From contig DATIYF010000043.1 in NCBI GenBank assembly GCA_035517775.1, forward strand, positions 1-47,952: a DNA stretch of 47,952 bases, given 5' to 3'. This stretch comes from DATIYF01 sp035517775 (GTDB lineage: Bacteria; Acidobacteriota; Terriglobia; Terriglobales; Acidobacteriaceae). The stretch's first letter is position 1, and each line of letters starts with the position of its first letter. Position numbers and translations under genes: made by a program. Below the pieces are notes generated by a model. The model had not been told where the DNA came from. It searched no databases and saw only the letters and a program-made list of their open reading frames with translations. Below, one piece after another: positions 1-8,411 of this stretch.

Positions 1-2
1 AC

Positions 3-110
3 TTCCCCCAGGCCTATAAGTTGAATCAGCACGGAAAGCTGTTGATGATGGCTCCCAGCATGGATCGCTCCGGTACTTTGGGGTTCCGCTGCGTTCAGGA
101 TGCGCAGTAA
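3..110 (+). CDS. C-terminal fragment of a formylglycine-generating-enzyme-like (SUMF1) protein, partial
   Basis: Only the last 35 codons are inside the window; the frame enters at base 3 and stops at TAA 108-110. The end reads ...RSGTLGFRCVQDAQ, and the GFRCV-x-D string close to the C terminus is typical of the FGE-sulfatase (SUMF1/EgtB/PvdO) fold. Family members oxidise a sulfatase cysteine to formylglycine or act as related C-type-lectin-fold enzymes. The catalytic part is outside the window, so function cannot be judged. The fragment is too short for certainty; a different family ending in a similar motif is possible. Confidence 0.5.
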   Translation, partial: FPQAYKLNQHGKLLMMAPSMDRSGTLGFRCVQDAQ

Positions 111-214
111 GGCAGGAAGATAGCAGACCAACCTGTACCTACGCCATCACAACCAGGCGCCCGCGCCGCCGCCGAAGGCTGCCAGCGACCGAGATTATAG
201 CCAACTCTTCTGGG

Positions 215-1165
215 TCAACTGGGGTGCTTGAGCCGCACAGCGCGGCCAATCTCATCTTGCCGGTCAAGCGCTGCCCGGTCCCATTTCGCCACATCGGCCG
301 CCACGGAATAAGTCTCCAGCAGAAACTCAAGCACCGTGTCCGCGGGGTCTGCGGAACTCCTCGCATCGGCGTAATCCAGAAGGAACTCGCCCAGGTTCGG
401 GTTAAATTCCCCTTTACCTTTGAGCGCCGTGTTCTGCAGCCCCGCCGGAGTGGGGGCCGCGTAGGCGTAAAATGCAGCGCGGCCATACCCGCCATTTCCC
501 GGCCAGAAACCCGCGCTGATCACCTCGTGCGAGTAGGCTTCCTCCTGAATCGTGTCCGCGCCCGGCCGCGCTGGGGCCCTCTTGCCGTTGAATCGCGTCA
601 CCGCCAGATCGAACGACCCCCAGAAGAAATGCACCGGGCTGATCTTGCCATAGAAGTTCGTGGAAAAGCGCTTGAGCAGCGCATCGGCAATTCTGAGCGC
701 ATGCCAGAAGCGCGTGACCGCTTCGCTGTCGTAGCTGGTATGAACCGTATCGAGGTCGAAACGGACCGGGTTGGCCACTTCCACCGGCATCGGGTCAATC
801 TTTACGGAAATGCCGAGAGAGGTCAGCGTCGTTTTGAACTCCTCAAAAAAGTCAGCCACTGAAACCGGCCGGAGCTTCAGTTTGCGAATCTCTCCGCGGC
901 TGGTGCGGCAGACCAGTTCGTGAGACAGGAAATCGAACTCAATATCGAGCGAAATCCCGTGGTCTGCCGCCATGACTGAAGTTGTAAGGCCGCGCGCCGT
1001 GAGATAAAAGGCGACATTCCACCAGTGATTTTGTACCGGCGTGAGTTCCAGACGCGCCTTGCCCACCATCTGCATGTACATGTGCAGCGTCTCTGCCGTA
1101 TCTTTCCATTGCTCCCATTCGAGTGGCGGCCACTCGCCAAGGTCTGGTAGAGGGTGTTGCATCAT
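215..1165 (-). CDS. DUF5996 family protein
   Basis: 316 residues without signal peptide or membrane segment, so probably cytoplasmic. The N-terminal part (W-x-Q-W-K-D-T-A-E-T-L-H, then GKARLELTPVQNHWWNV and LTARGLTTS) matches what I recall of DUF5996, a family of unknown function found mainly in soil bacteria and actinobacteria. The downstream part contains HFFWGSFDLAVTRF and a PGNGGYG segment, also typical of the family. The gene starts ATGATG at 1165 and is divergent from the GH51 gene, with a 137-bp gap. I see no catalytic signature and assign no function. It may be unrelated to the carbohydrate genes beside it. Confidence 0.75.
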   Translation of the reverse strand: MMQHPLPDLGEWPPLEWEQWKDTAETLHMYMQMVGKARLELTPVQNHWWNVAFYLTARGLTTSVMAADHGISLDIEFDFLSHELVCRTSRGEIRKLKLRPVSVADFFEEFKTTLTSLGISVKIDPMPVEVANPVRFDLDTVHTSYDSEAVTRFWHALRIADALLKRFSTNFYGKISPVHFFWGSFDLAVTRFNGKRAPARPGADTIQEEAYSHEVISAGFWPGNGGYGRAAFYAYAAPTPAGLQNTALKGKGEFNPNLGEFLLDYADARSSADPADTVLEFLLETYSVAADVAKWDRAALDRQDEIGRAVRLKHPS

Positions 1166-1302
1166 AGGCCTCGCTTTGAAATTAAAAGCACGGCAGTCTT
1201 TGTCAGCTGCTCAGCTTTTAAGATTCTGCTGGAAACACTGGCATGGCGGTCAGGAAACGTTTTACCATGCCGTCGAAAGCTCACCCAAGGAGATTCGTTC
1301 AC

Positions 1303-2967
1303 ATGCTCGGGCGTCGCCAATTTATCCGCACTGCTGTTCTCGGAACCGGAGCTCTGGTCTTATCGGGAAAGTCCTCCTTCGCCCATGCCGCAGAACCTTC
1401 CCCCGGCGACTCTCAAATTGACGTTCTGATAAACGAGCCGCTCGGAACCATTTCCCCCAATATCTACGGCCATTTTGCGGAGAATCTTGGCGGCGTGATT
1501 TACGACGGAATCTGGGTGGGGCCGGACTCGGCCGTGCCCAACATTGAGGGCATTCGCAAGCAACTGGTCGAGCAGATGCGCAAGATCAAAGCGCCGGCGG
1601 TGCGTTTTCCCGGCGGCTGCTTCGCCGACAGCTACGACTGGCGCGATGGCATTGGCCCGCGCGACAAGCGGCCCCGCCGCACCAACTTCTGGGCCGATAC
1701 TGCGCCGGCGGCCGCTCCCGCCAGCCACAAATACGATCCCAATCAGTTCGGTACCAATGAATTTGTCCATTTCTGCCAGCTCATCGGCAGCCAGCCTTAT
1801 CTCGCCGCCAACGTGCGCAGCCTTCCCGCCGAACAGTTTTATCGCTGGGTGGAATACTGCAACTCGCCCGCGGGCAGCACCACGCTGGCCGATGAGCGCG
1901 CTGCGGCCGGCTACGCCCAACCCTTCAATGTGCGCTTTTGGGGCGTGGGCAACGAATCCTGGGGATGCGGCGGAGAATTTACTCCCCAGGAATATGCGGT
2001 GGAGTTTCGCCGTTACACCACCTGGGTGCCGCGTTACGGCCAGGAGCTCTCGTTCATTGCTTCCGGGCCGAACGATGACAACTGGGATTGGACGCGAGGC
2101 TTTCTGGAAGAGATGGTCCGCAAAGGCCCGGGCGCGTTGCGCGCCGTCTATGGCCTGGCCCTGCACTATTACGCCTGGAACCTGAGCCGCGGCCGCACGC
2201 GTAACTGGATCGCCGGCAAAGGGGATGCGCTGCAGTTCGATGTGGTGGACTGGTACGAGCTGCTTCGCCAGGGCGATGTGATGGAGTCACTGATCAACGG
2301 CCACTGGCAGGTGATGAGCGAATTCGACCCCGAGCACGCCCTCAAGCTGGTGGTGGATGAGTGGGGCCCCTGGTACAAGCCGGGAAGCGAACTCACCCCC
2401 GGAGATCAACTCGAGCAGCTGCCGACCCTGCGTGATGCGGTCTTCAGCGGCATGACCCTCGATATTTTCAATCGCCACCCGGAAAAAGTTGCGCTGGCCG
2501 CCTGCGCCCAGCTGATCAACTGCCTGAACAGCTTGTATCTCGCGCATGAAGATAACTTCTGCGTTACGCCGGTCGGCCATGTGTTCGAAATGTATGCCGC
2601 GCATCAGGGCGGTCAGGCGCTGCGAACCGTTTTTCTCGCTCCTCAGGTTCGCTATCAGCGCGACGGCCAGCCGGCAACGTTCTGGGGGCTGCAGGGCTCG
2701 GCATCGTTGCATGATCGGAGCCTTGTGCTCACCGTGGTGAATCCCCACGTGAGCGAAGCTCGCGAAACCCGCATCCAGGTGCAGGGCGCGGGCGTGAAGT
2801 CAGGCTCGGCCACGATTCTGACCAGCCACGACATTCATGCCCACAACACGTTCGCAAATCCAGAAGCGGTGAAGCCGCAGGAGGCGAATGTAGAGATTGC
2901 TGCTCCGGTTTTGACCTACACCTTCCCGCCCGCCTCGGTCACCCGGCTGACGCTTGCTCTGGGCTAA
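1303..2967 (+). CDS. Secreted GH51-type alpha-L-arabinofuranosidase
   Basis: Hydrolyses terminal non-reducing alpha-L-arabinofuranosyl residues of plant glycans or arabinosylated glycoproteins. I chose the ATG at 1303 because AAGGAGA lies 9 bases upstream and the protein then begins with a twin-arginine-like leader (GRRQFIRTA plus a hydrophobic stretch ending SFAHAA). This gives 554 residues, close to GH51 enzymes. The clan GH-A landmarks are present: the acid/base in GVGNESW (about E218) and the nucleophile in VVDEWGPW (about E353). IYGHFAENLGG and RFPGGCFADSYDW near the N terminus are also GH51 hallmarks. The C-terminal third is the usual beta-sandwich. It is convergent with the GH27 gene, only 5 bases apart. 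In the proposed glycoprotein pathway it would remove the alpha-linked cap of Hyp-arabinosides. The substrate is not provable from sequence. Confidence 0.88.
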   Translation: MLGRRQFIRTAVLGTGALVLSGKSSFAHAAEPSPGDSQIDVLINEPLGTISPNIYGHFAENLGGVIYDGIWVGPDSAVPNIEGIRKQLVEQMRKIKAPAVRFPGGCFADSYDWRDGIGPRDKRPRRTNFWADTAPAAAPASHKYDPNQFGTNEFVHFCQLIGSQPYLAANVRSLPAEQFYRWVEYCNSPAGSTTLADERAAAGYAQPFNVRFWGVGNESWGCGGEFTPQEYAVEFRRYTTWVPRYGQELSFIASGPNDDNWDWTRGFLEEMVRKGPGALRAVYGLALHYYAWNLSRGRTRNWIAGKGDALQFDVVDWYELLRQGDVMESLINGHWQVMSEFDPEHALKLVVDEWGPWYKPGSELTPGDQLEQLPTLRDAVFSGMTLDIFNRHPEKVALAACAQLINCLNSLYLAHEDNFCVTPVGHVFEMYAAHQGGQALRTVFLAPQVRYQRDGQPATFWGLQGSASLHDRSLVLTVVNPHVSEARETRIQVQGAGVKSGSATILTSHDIHAHNTFANPEAVKPQEANVEIAAPVLTYTFPPASVTRLTLALG

Positions 2968-2977
2968 AAACTTTAGC
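2963..2977. other. Small palindrome holding both stop codons of convergent genes
   Basis: GCTAAA-AAC-TTTAGC is a perfect 6-bp inverted repeat. The TAA of the GH51 gene (2965-2967) lies in one arm and the complement of the GH27 stop (2973-2975) in the other. It is too short and lacks a U tract for a strong terminator; it may simply reflect two stop codons facing each other. Confidence 0.35.
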
Positions 2978-4352
2978 GAGCGGTGAGAGCGTAGAGCGCG
3001 CTGGCGTGCGGCGGCAACTGCAGATCCAGCGCTTGCGCCTGTCCAATATCCTTGCGTTCCCACAGATCGCGAACGCGGTATCCGCCGGCGGGCAACTCAA
3101 GGTCTTTCCAGCCGTAGTGTATCCGTTCGGCGTCTGGGGCAAGGTTGAACACCGCCATGTAAAATCCAGGCCGCGACGTGGCTTTGGAAAGCCAGATCAC
3201 CGTCTGGTTGGCAGTCAGAACCGGATGGCTCTCCTCCGATGCTTGATCCACCGCAATGACCTCGGGATTGCTCAGCAGGGAAGTGGTCCACGCATCTTCC
3301 GCCGGCAGCTCTCCGCCGATCATCAGCGGCGAACGAAATATGCACCAGAGAGTGAGCATAGTTCGTTGCTCATTGTGGGTGAGCCTTGTCTGGCGTGGCT
3401 CGCCCCAGCCGGGAGCGGGCCGCAGCGCGCCCAGCGGCAACATGTCTGCGTCCGGCCAATGTCCCGGCCCGGAGTATTGCGCCCAGCGGGCTGCGTTGAC
3501 GAACTGATCGCCCAAACCTTGCGGGTACGCGGCCGTGCTGTGCCACAGGTCCCAGATGTCATCGGAAATGCGCCACATCTGCGCATAGCGTGCCAGCTCC
3601 TCGGCCTTCTCGATCGGCGCCGGGCCGGGAGAAAGACTCAGCACGATCGGCCTGCCCGTCGCGCGCACCGCGCCGCTCAGCATGCGGATCTCGCCGCCCT
3701 TATAAGGATGACTGCTGATGCAGTCGGCTTTGATCAGGTCCACGCCCCAGCTGGCGTACAGCTGGGCAACGGAATCGTAGTAGGCCTGGCCGGCGGGCGT
3801 GTTGGCGAGTCCGTAGTTGTCATAGTTCCACGGACAGGTGTCGCTCGTGTCGGCCGCCTCGGCCGCATGAAATTTCGTGCCCGCAATGGGCAGATTCTTC
3901 TCCACCGCTTGCCGGGGAATCCCGCGAATCATGTGGATTCCAAATTTCAATCCGAGGCTGTGCACATAGTCGGCCAGAGGTTTGAAGTCGGCGCCGCCGG
4001 CGGCGGAAGGGAATCGTCCGGTAGCCGGGGTGTAGCGGCCAAATTCGTCCAGGCTGTAGTGAGAGGTTTTGGAGTTGCCCGCCGGAATCGGATCGCTCAC
4101 GTACCACTCGGCATCAATCACTAGATACTGCCAGCCGAACGGCTTCAGGTGTGCAGCAAACCAATTTGCGTTGGCCCTGAATTGTGCCTCATCAATGGTG
4201 GTGCCGTAGGCGTCGTAACTGTTCCAGCCCATGGGCGGCGTGCCCGCAAGCGCGCCGGTGCTTTCCGGTTTCTCTCCGCGCCCAGTGGCTATGGCTCCGG
4301 CCATGAGTCCCAGCAGCGCGCTGCTTGCGGCAATCATCTTCCAATTCTGCAT
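2973..4352 (-). CDS. Exported GH27 alpha-galactosidase
   Basis: Releases terminal alpha-D-galactose. The GH27 pattern is clear: TPPMGWNSYDAYG near residue 40, YLVIDAEW near 80, the nucleophile in DLIKADC (about D210) and the acid/base in RISDDIWD (about D265). A C-terminal beta domain ends PPHASALYALTAR, as in most GH27 enzymes. The ATG at 4352 gives 459 residues starting with a hydrophobic signal (MIAASSALLGLMAGAIA). An in-frame TTG at 4358 overlaps the upstream lacI-type stop and is the alternative start. Either way the gene directly follows the LacI regulator, so the pair is almost certainly co-transcribed. Extensin serine carries alpha-galactose, which makes this enzyme fit a glycoprotein-degrading role; galactomannan or raffinose-type substrates are equally possible on sequence alone. 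Confidence 0.9.
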   Translation of the reverse strand: MQNWKMIAASSALLGLMAGAIATGRGEKPESTGALAGTPPMGWNSYDAYGTTIDEAQFRANANWFAAHLKPFGWQYLVIDAEWYVSDPIPAGNSKTSHYSLDEFGRYTPATGRFPSAAGGADFKPLADYVHSLGLKFGIHMIRGIPRQAVEKNLPIAGTKFHAAEAADTSDTCPWNYDNYGLANTPAGQAYYDSVAQLYASWGVDLIKADCISSHPYKGGEIRMLSGAVRATGRPIVLSLSPGPAPIEKAEELARYAQMWRISDDIWDLWHSTAAYPQGLGDQFVNAARWAQYSGPGHWPDADMLPLGALRPAPGWGEPRQTRLTHNEQRTMLTLWCIFRSPLMIGGELPAEDAWTTSLLSNPEVIAVDQASEESHPVLTANQTVIWLSKATSRPGFYMAVFNLAPDAERIHYGWKDLELPAGGYRVRDLWERKDIGQAQALDLQLPPHASALYALTAR

Positions 4353-4354
4353 GC

Positions 4355-5452
4355 TCAATTTTGCCTGGTGACACCCGCGGCCCGCTGTGAAGTGGGCGGC
4401 CGCTTTCCATCCGGGGAAATTTTTCGAATCGCTTCGCAGCCGCAGGAGCGCCGGATTACAAGTTCGGTGGGCAGGACGATGCGCGTCCGCGCCCAGCGCA
4501 TTCCGGCCGGATGGGACTGCGCCCAGTCCAGCAAAAGCCGCGCGGCGCTGCGCCCCAGTTCGGCCGCGGGCTGCCGGACCGCGGTCAGGGGGACCGCCAG
4601 CAAGGGCGCCAGTTCGAAGTCGTCGAAGCCAATGATTGCGACCTGCCCGGGGAGTGAGACGTCTTCCCGCTTGAGCGCGCTCAGCACCTGAATAGTAGTC
4701 ACATTGTTCAGAGTAAACAGCGCGGTCGGCGGGGCGCTCGAGCGCAGCTGCTTAAGCAACTGCGACGCCACCTGCGCGCCTTCTTTCACCATGGCAAACC
4801 GGGGCCGCAGGCCGGCCTCGCGCATGGCGCACTCATAGCCTTCCATTCGCTGGCGTATGGAATTGAACTCGCAATCGTAGCCCACGCACAAAATCCTGCG
4901 ATGCCCGTGATCGAGAAGGTGATTGACGGCGTTCCTCGCGCCTTCGCGGTTTTCTACCATGACTTCGCCGGCATCGAGGCCGGGGAAGGTGCGGTCAAGC
5001 ATGACCACGGGGACGCCGCGCTCGCGCAGCTCGCAAAGCTGGCCCAGGCTGGCGGAGCTGGAGGGAACGATCAGGATGCCGGCAATGTTGCGCGACTTCA
5101 TCATGGCCAGCTCCCGGGATTCGCTCTCGCGGTCGCGCTCCGAGGCCAGCAACAGGGTCAGGTAGCCGTGGCGGGCAGCTACCTGCTGCGCTGCGTGTGC
5201 ACAGATGGAAAAGAAAGGGTCGGCGAGGTCGGGAACAATGAGCGCGATGGTCCGCGCCGCGTGGCCCTTGAGGATGCGCGCAGCCTCATTGGGCTCGTAG
5301 CCAAGTTTCTTGATCGCGGCGCGCACCCTGGCCGCAGTCGCCGCGCTCACCAGCTTGCCGCCATTGACCACGCGGGACACAGTCATGGCGCCGACCCCGG
5401 ACTCGCGGGCGACGTCAGCTATGGTCGGGTTGCCGCCACGTGTTCTGGGCAT
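4355..5452 (-). CDS. LacI/GalR-family transcriptional regulator
   Basis: 365 residues with the standard LacI layout. The N-terminal helix-turn-helix reads PTIADVARESGVGAMTVSRVVN, followed by the hinge (YEPNEAARILKG). A periplasmic-binding-protein-like sensor domain begins at RTIALIVPDLADPFF and ends with the usual GFDDFELAPLLAVPLTAVRQP segment. Such proteins repress or activate sugar genes in response to a sugar effector. It lies immediately upstream of the GH27 alpha-galactosidase on the same strand, with stop and start codons abutting, so a galactoside or galactose-linked effector is a reasonable guess. A perfect 18-bp palindrome 59 bp upstream of the start is the obvious candidate operator. 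The C-terminal tail of about 30 residues after the sensor domain is basic and has no recognised role. Confidence 0.92.
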   Translation of the reverse strand: MPRTRGGNPTIADVARESGVGAMTVSRVVNGGKLVSAATAARVRAAIKKLGYEPNEAARILKGHAARTIALIVPDLADPFFSICAHAAQQVAARHGYLTLLLASERDRESESRELAMMKSRNIAGILIVPSSSASLGQLCELRERGVPVVMLDRTFPGLDAGEVMVENREGARNAVNHLLDHGHRRILCVGYDCEFNSIRQRMEGYECAMREAGLRPRFAMVKEGAQVASQLLKQLRSSAPPTALFTLNNVTTIQVLSALKREDVSLPGQVAIIGFDDFELAPLLAVPLTAVRQPAAELGRSAARLLLDWAQSHPAGMRWARTRIVLPTELVIRRSCGCEAIRKISPDGKRPPTSQRAAGVTRQN

Positions 5453-5510
5453 GGACGTTCTTTATAGGCTATGAAGGGGGGTGTTGTCTTGACAAACCCG
5501 ATAGGGCGGA

Positions 5511-5528
5511 GTGTTCCGCGCGGAACAC
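5511..5528. promoter_or_regulatory. Perfect 18-bp palindrome, candidate LacI-family operator
   Basis: GTGTTCCGCGCGGAACAC is self-complementary over all 18 bases and has the central CpG typical of LacI/GalR operators. It lies 59 bp upstream of the lacI-type start codon, a natural place for autoregulation of the regulator and alpha-galactosidase pair. No second copy was noticed elsewhere in the window. Confidence 0.6.
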
Positions 5529-5726
5529 AATGGCACGACGGAAATGTATTGACAGCCAAAGCATTGAGCGGCAAGGCGCTGCGGGTGCGGCGGGGCGAGT
5601 TTTCGCTTTTTGTTCAGAGATCGCATGGTTGAGTGATGTTTTTTTCAGGTTATCCAAAGTTGCGCCCCATGCGCGCCACCGCAGAGCAATGGCGGTTGCC
5701 TGCGAAGACCAAGGTTCCTCCACTAC

Positions 5727-5755
5727 GCAGATCATCGGGTTGCGCGATGATCTGC
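5727..5755. terminator. Perfect 11-bp-stem hairpin downstream of the Hyp operon
   Basis: GCAGATCATCG, a 7-base loop, then CGATGATCTGC form an uninterrupted stem. It lies about 35 bases beyond the stop codon of the aldo/keto reductase, the last gene of the minus-strand hydroxyproline operon, so it could stop or protect that transcript. It lacks a U tract on either strand. A dispersed intergenic palindromic element is the alternative. Confidence 0.4.
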
Positions 5756-5787
5756 TTCGGCCGGGATGACAGAGTTGAGGGATCGCC

Positions 5788-6741
5788 CTACGGCGAACCC
5801 AGCCGGGCGGAGATTTCTCCCATTTCGCTGGACGAGAGCCGGAAGCTGGCAGCGGCGGCGATGCCGTGCACCTGCTTCACGCTGCGGAAGCCAACGATTG
5901 CGCCGGTAACCGCGGGATGCGCAAGCACCCAGGCGATGGCTACTTCTCCCGGGGAACGGCCATGACGGCGGCCGAGTTCGCGAAGGAACTCCACCAAATC
6001 GAGATTGCGCGAGAGCAAGGGCTCGCGGAAGTTGGGCAGGTTGCGGCGCCAGTCTTCGGGCAGAAAATTGGCCACACGCTCGCGCGTCATAGCGCCGGTG
6101 AGAAGGCCGGCCGACATGGGCGAATAGGCAATCACTCCGATGTGGTTGGCCCGCACATAAGGCAGGATTTCCTTTTCCACCTCGCGGGTCACAAGAGAGT
6201 AAGGAGGCTGAAGAGAAGTGATGGGCGCGATGGCCTGAGCGCGCTTCATTTGCGAGACGCTGAAGTTCGATACGCCGATGTAGCGGACCTTGCCTTCCTG
6301 CCTGAGGCGGGCCATCTCGCTCCAGCCCTCTTCAATATCTTCGTCAGGCTCGGGCCAGTGAATCTGGTAAAGGTCAATCGCGTCAGCCTTCAGGCGCTTC
6401 AGGCTGCCTTCGCACTCTCGCCGGATGGATTCGGCTTTCAGCGATGCGCCCACCCGGCCTTTTTCATCCCACACGCGCTCGCACTTGGTGAAGACATAAG
6501 GGCGAGGCGACCGGCCGGCGAGCGCCTGGGCCACCATTTCTTCGGAGTGGCCCAGGCCGTAGAGAGCGGCGGTATCAATCCAGTTCATGCCGAGATCGAG
6601 GGCGGCGTGAATGGCGGGAACGGAGTCGCTGTCGTTCTGCGGGCCCATGCTGCCTACCCAGCCGCCGCCTCCGATTGCCCAAGCCCCAATGCCTAGGGGG
6701 CTGATGCGCATGTCACTGTTTCCTAGTTGGCGAAGCTCCAT
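5788..6741 (-). CDS. Aldo/keto reductase at the end of the hydroxyproline operon
   Basis: NAD(P)H-dependent oxidoreductase of the AKR superfamily, 317 residues from the ATG at 6741 (GAGGAG lies upstream; a TTG one codon earlier is less likely). The catalytic tetrad is visible: D56 and Y61 in NWIDTAALYG, K86 in YVFTKCE and H128 in LYQIHWP. A cofactor-binding stretch near the C terminus (GAIVGFRSVKQV) completes the fold. The gene follows the semialdehyde dehydrogenase by only 26 bases, so it is probably co-transcribed with the Hyp genes. No aldo/keto reductase is required in the known trans-4-Hyp pathway; it may act on a released sugar such as arabinose or galactose, or on an aldehyde by-product. 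The substrate is unknown. Confidence 0.87.
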   Translation of the reverse strand: MELRQLGNSDMRISPLGIGAWAIGGGGWVGSMGPQNDSDSVPAIHAALDLGMNWIDTAALYGLGHSEEMVAQALAGRSPRPYVFTKCERVWDEKGRVGASLKAESIRRECEGSLKRLKADAIDLYQIHWPEPDEDIEEGWSEMARLRQEGKVRYIGVSNFSVSQMKRAQAIAPITSLQPPYSLVTREVEKEILPYVRANHIGVIAYSPMSAGLLTGAMTRERVANFLPEDWRRNLPNFREPLLSRNLDLVEFLRELGRRHGRSPGEVAIAWVLAHPAVTGAIVGFRSVKQVHGIAAAASFRLSSSEMGEISARLGSP

Positions 6742-6767
6742 CAAGATTCAGCTCCTCGTCGTTATTG

Positions 6768-8387
6768 TTAGCTGGCAATTTCCCGGGCCTGCGGAGACAC
6801 GAGCGCCTCGCGTGACATGGCGCCATCCATCATTCGCCAGATGCCCAGGGGGTTGCTGTCTTTCAACGCCTCGGGCAGCGCCGCCTGGGGAAAATTCTGA
6901 TAACAGAGCAGGCGGCAGAAGCGAAAAATCGCCTGAGTGCCCACCGAGGTGGAACGGCCATCTGAGGTGGCCGGATAAGGGCCTCCGTGCACCATGGCAT
7001 GAGTGACCTCGACGCCGGTGGGAAATCCATTGAAGATCAGCCGCCCGACTTTGTCTTCGAGAATGGACACCAGATCAGAGTATTCCTTCAGGTCCGCTTC
7101 CGTTCCATGGATGGTCGCGGTCAATTGGCCTTCGAGGCCGCGAGCAATCTCCAGATAGTGGGCGTGGCTGCAGTGTCGCACCAGCAAGGTCGCGGGGCCA
7201 AAAATCTCAGAGGAGAACTCCGGCTCTTCGAGAAAAGACTTTGCCCCGGTGGCGAAGAGCGAGGCGCCCACGTTGAAGGGAGCTCCAGAGGGCGAGGGTT
7301 TCCCGGAGAGCACTTCCAGCCGGTGGCTGCTTTTCCGTTGTTCGATTCCTGAGCAATAGGAGGCGCGAATGCCTGCGCTAAGCAGGGTGAAAGGATCGGA
7401 CGCGCTGACGGATTCGCGCAGGCTGGAGAGGAAACTCTGCAGGTCCTCATTCTGCGGCAGAAAAACCATACCCGGCTTGGTGCAGAATTGCCCGGCGCCG
7501 AGAGTGAAGGAAGCATACAATCCGGCGGCGATGGCGGAGGCGTTGTTGCGCAAGGCGCCGGGCAGAATAAAGACGGGGTTGGTGCTGCTCATTTCGGCAT
7601 AGACGGGAATGGGCTCAGGACGCGCGGCGGCCGCATCCATCAAAGCCCGGCCGCCGGAGCGCGATCCGGTGAAGCCCACGGCCTTCATGTAAGGATGCTT
7701 CACCAGCGCCATGCCGACCTCGGCGCCTTTGCCGAAGAGAAGAGAAAAAAGGCCTTCCGGCAGGCCGCACTGCTTCACACTCTGCTGGATTACGCTGCCG
7801 ACGATTTCGCTGGTTCCAGGATGCGCGCCGTGAGCTTTGACGATGACCGGATTTCCTGCAGCCAGAGCTGAAGCCGTGTCTCCGCCGGCCACGGAAAAGG
7901 CCAGCGGGAAATTGCTGGGAGCAAACACGACTACGGGACCGAGCGGCCGCAGCATGGAGCGGCAATCCGGTTTGGGAAGGGGCTTGCGATCCGGCTGCGC
8001 CCGGTCAATTCGCGCCTGAACCCAGGAGCCTTCTTCCACCAGCTGGGCGAACAGGCGGAGTTGGGCGCAGGTGCGGCCGGTCTCGCTCTGCAATCGCGCC
8101 TTGGGGAGAGCGGTTTCGGTCTCGGCCCGTTCGATCAGTTCCGGCGAAACCGCTTCAATGCCTTCAGCGATGCGGCGCAGAAGGGCGGCTCTTTCGCGGC
8201 CGGGCGCGTGCCCGTACGCGGGGAAGGCCTGATGCGCCAGGCGGACGGAGGCTTCCACTTCTTCCGCCGTGGCGGCAATGAATTCCGGCGCCAGCCGCTG
8301 CCCGGTGCGGGGCTCGGAGGCGTAGAAGCCTGTGGCGTTGCGCTTGCCCCGGCCGTAGCCGATGATAGAAATTCCCTGTAATTCCAC
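6768..8387 (-). CDS. Alpha-ketoglutarate semialdehyde dehydrogenase (2,5-dioxovalerate dehydrogenase)
   Basis: Oxidises alpha-ketoglutarate semialdehyde to 2-oxoglutarate with NAD(P)+, the last step of hydroxyproline breakdown. It is an aldehyde dehydrogenase of 539 residues starting at GTG 8387, with GGAG 6 bases upstream. Catalytic residues are present: N159 (APSNFP), K184 (IVKAHGAHP), E265 (YAEMSSTNP) and C302 (GQFCTKPG). The unusual E-M-S-S-x-N-P and KAHxxHPGTS motifs are those of the semialdehyde-dehydrogenase subgroup tied to Hyp, glucarate or pentose routes rather than of general aldehyde dehydrogenases. The gene sits 24 bases after the deaminase that makes its substrate. Pentose (Weimberg-type) pathways use the same enzyme, so released arabinose could in principle feed it too, but I see no pentonate dehydratases here. 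Confidence 0.9.
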   Translation of the reverse strand: MELQGISIIGYGRGKRNATGFYASEPRTGQRLAPEFIAATAEEVEASVRLAHQAFPAYGHAPGRERAALLRRIAEGIEAVSPELIERAETETALPKARLQSETGRTCAQLRLFAQLVEEGSWVQARIDRAQPDRKPLPKPDCRSMLRPLGPVVVFAPSNFPLAFSVAGGDTASALAAGNPVIVKAHGAHPGTSEIVGSVIQQSVKQCGLPEGLFSLLFGKGAEVGMALVKHPYMKAVGFTGSRSGGRALMDAAAARPEPIPVYAEMSSTNPVFILPGALRNNASAIAAGLYASFTLGAGQFCTKPGMVFLPQNEDLQSFLSSLRESVSASDPFTLLSAGIRASYCSGIEQRKSSHRLEVLSGKPSPSGAPFNVGASLFATGAKSFLEEPEFSSEIFGPATLLVRHCSHAHYLEIARGLEGQLTATIHGTEADLKEYSDLVSILEDKVGRLIFNGFPTGVEVTHAMVHGGPYPATSDGRSTSVGTQAIFRFCRLLCYQNFPQAALPEALKDSNPLGIWRMMDGAMSREALVSPQAREIAS

Positions 8388-8411
8388 GGAAGCTCCAATT
8401 GTACGGGAAAC

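Larger units (their letters stand above)
5453..5787. other. 335-bp intergenic region with two inverted repeats
   Basis: This gap separates the start of the LacI gene from the end of the aldo/keto reductase gene; both are on the minus strand. It holds a perfect 18-bp palindrome (5511-5528) and a perfect 11-bp-stem hairpin (5727-5755). A smaller inverted repeat TTGTC-TT-GACAA sits at about 5484-5495. I found no convincing small gene; short open frames here have no recognisable motif or ribosome site. Confidence 0.6.
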
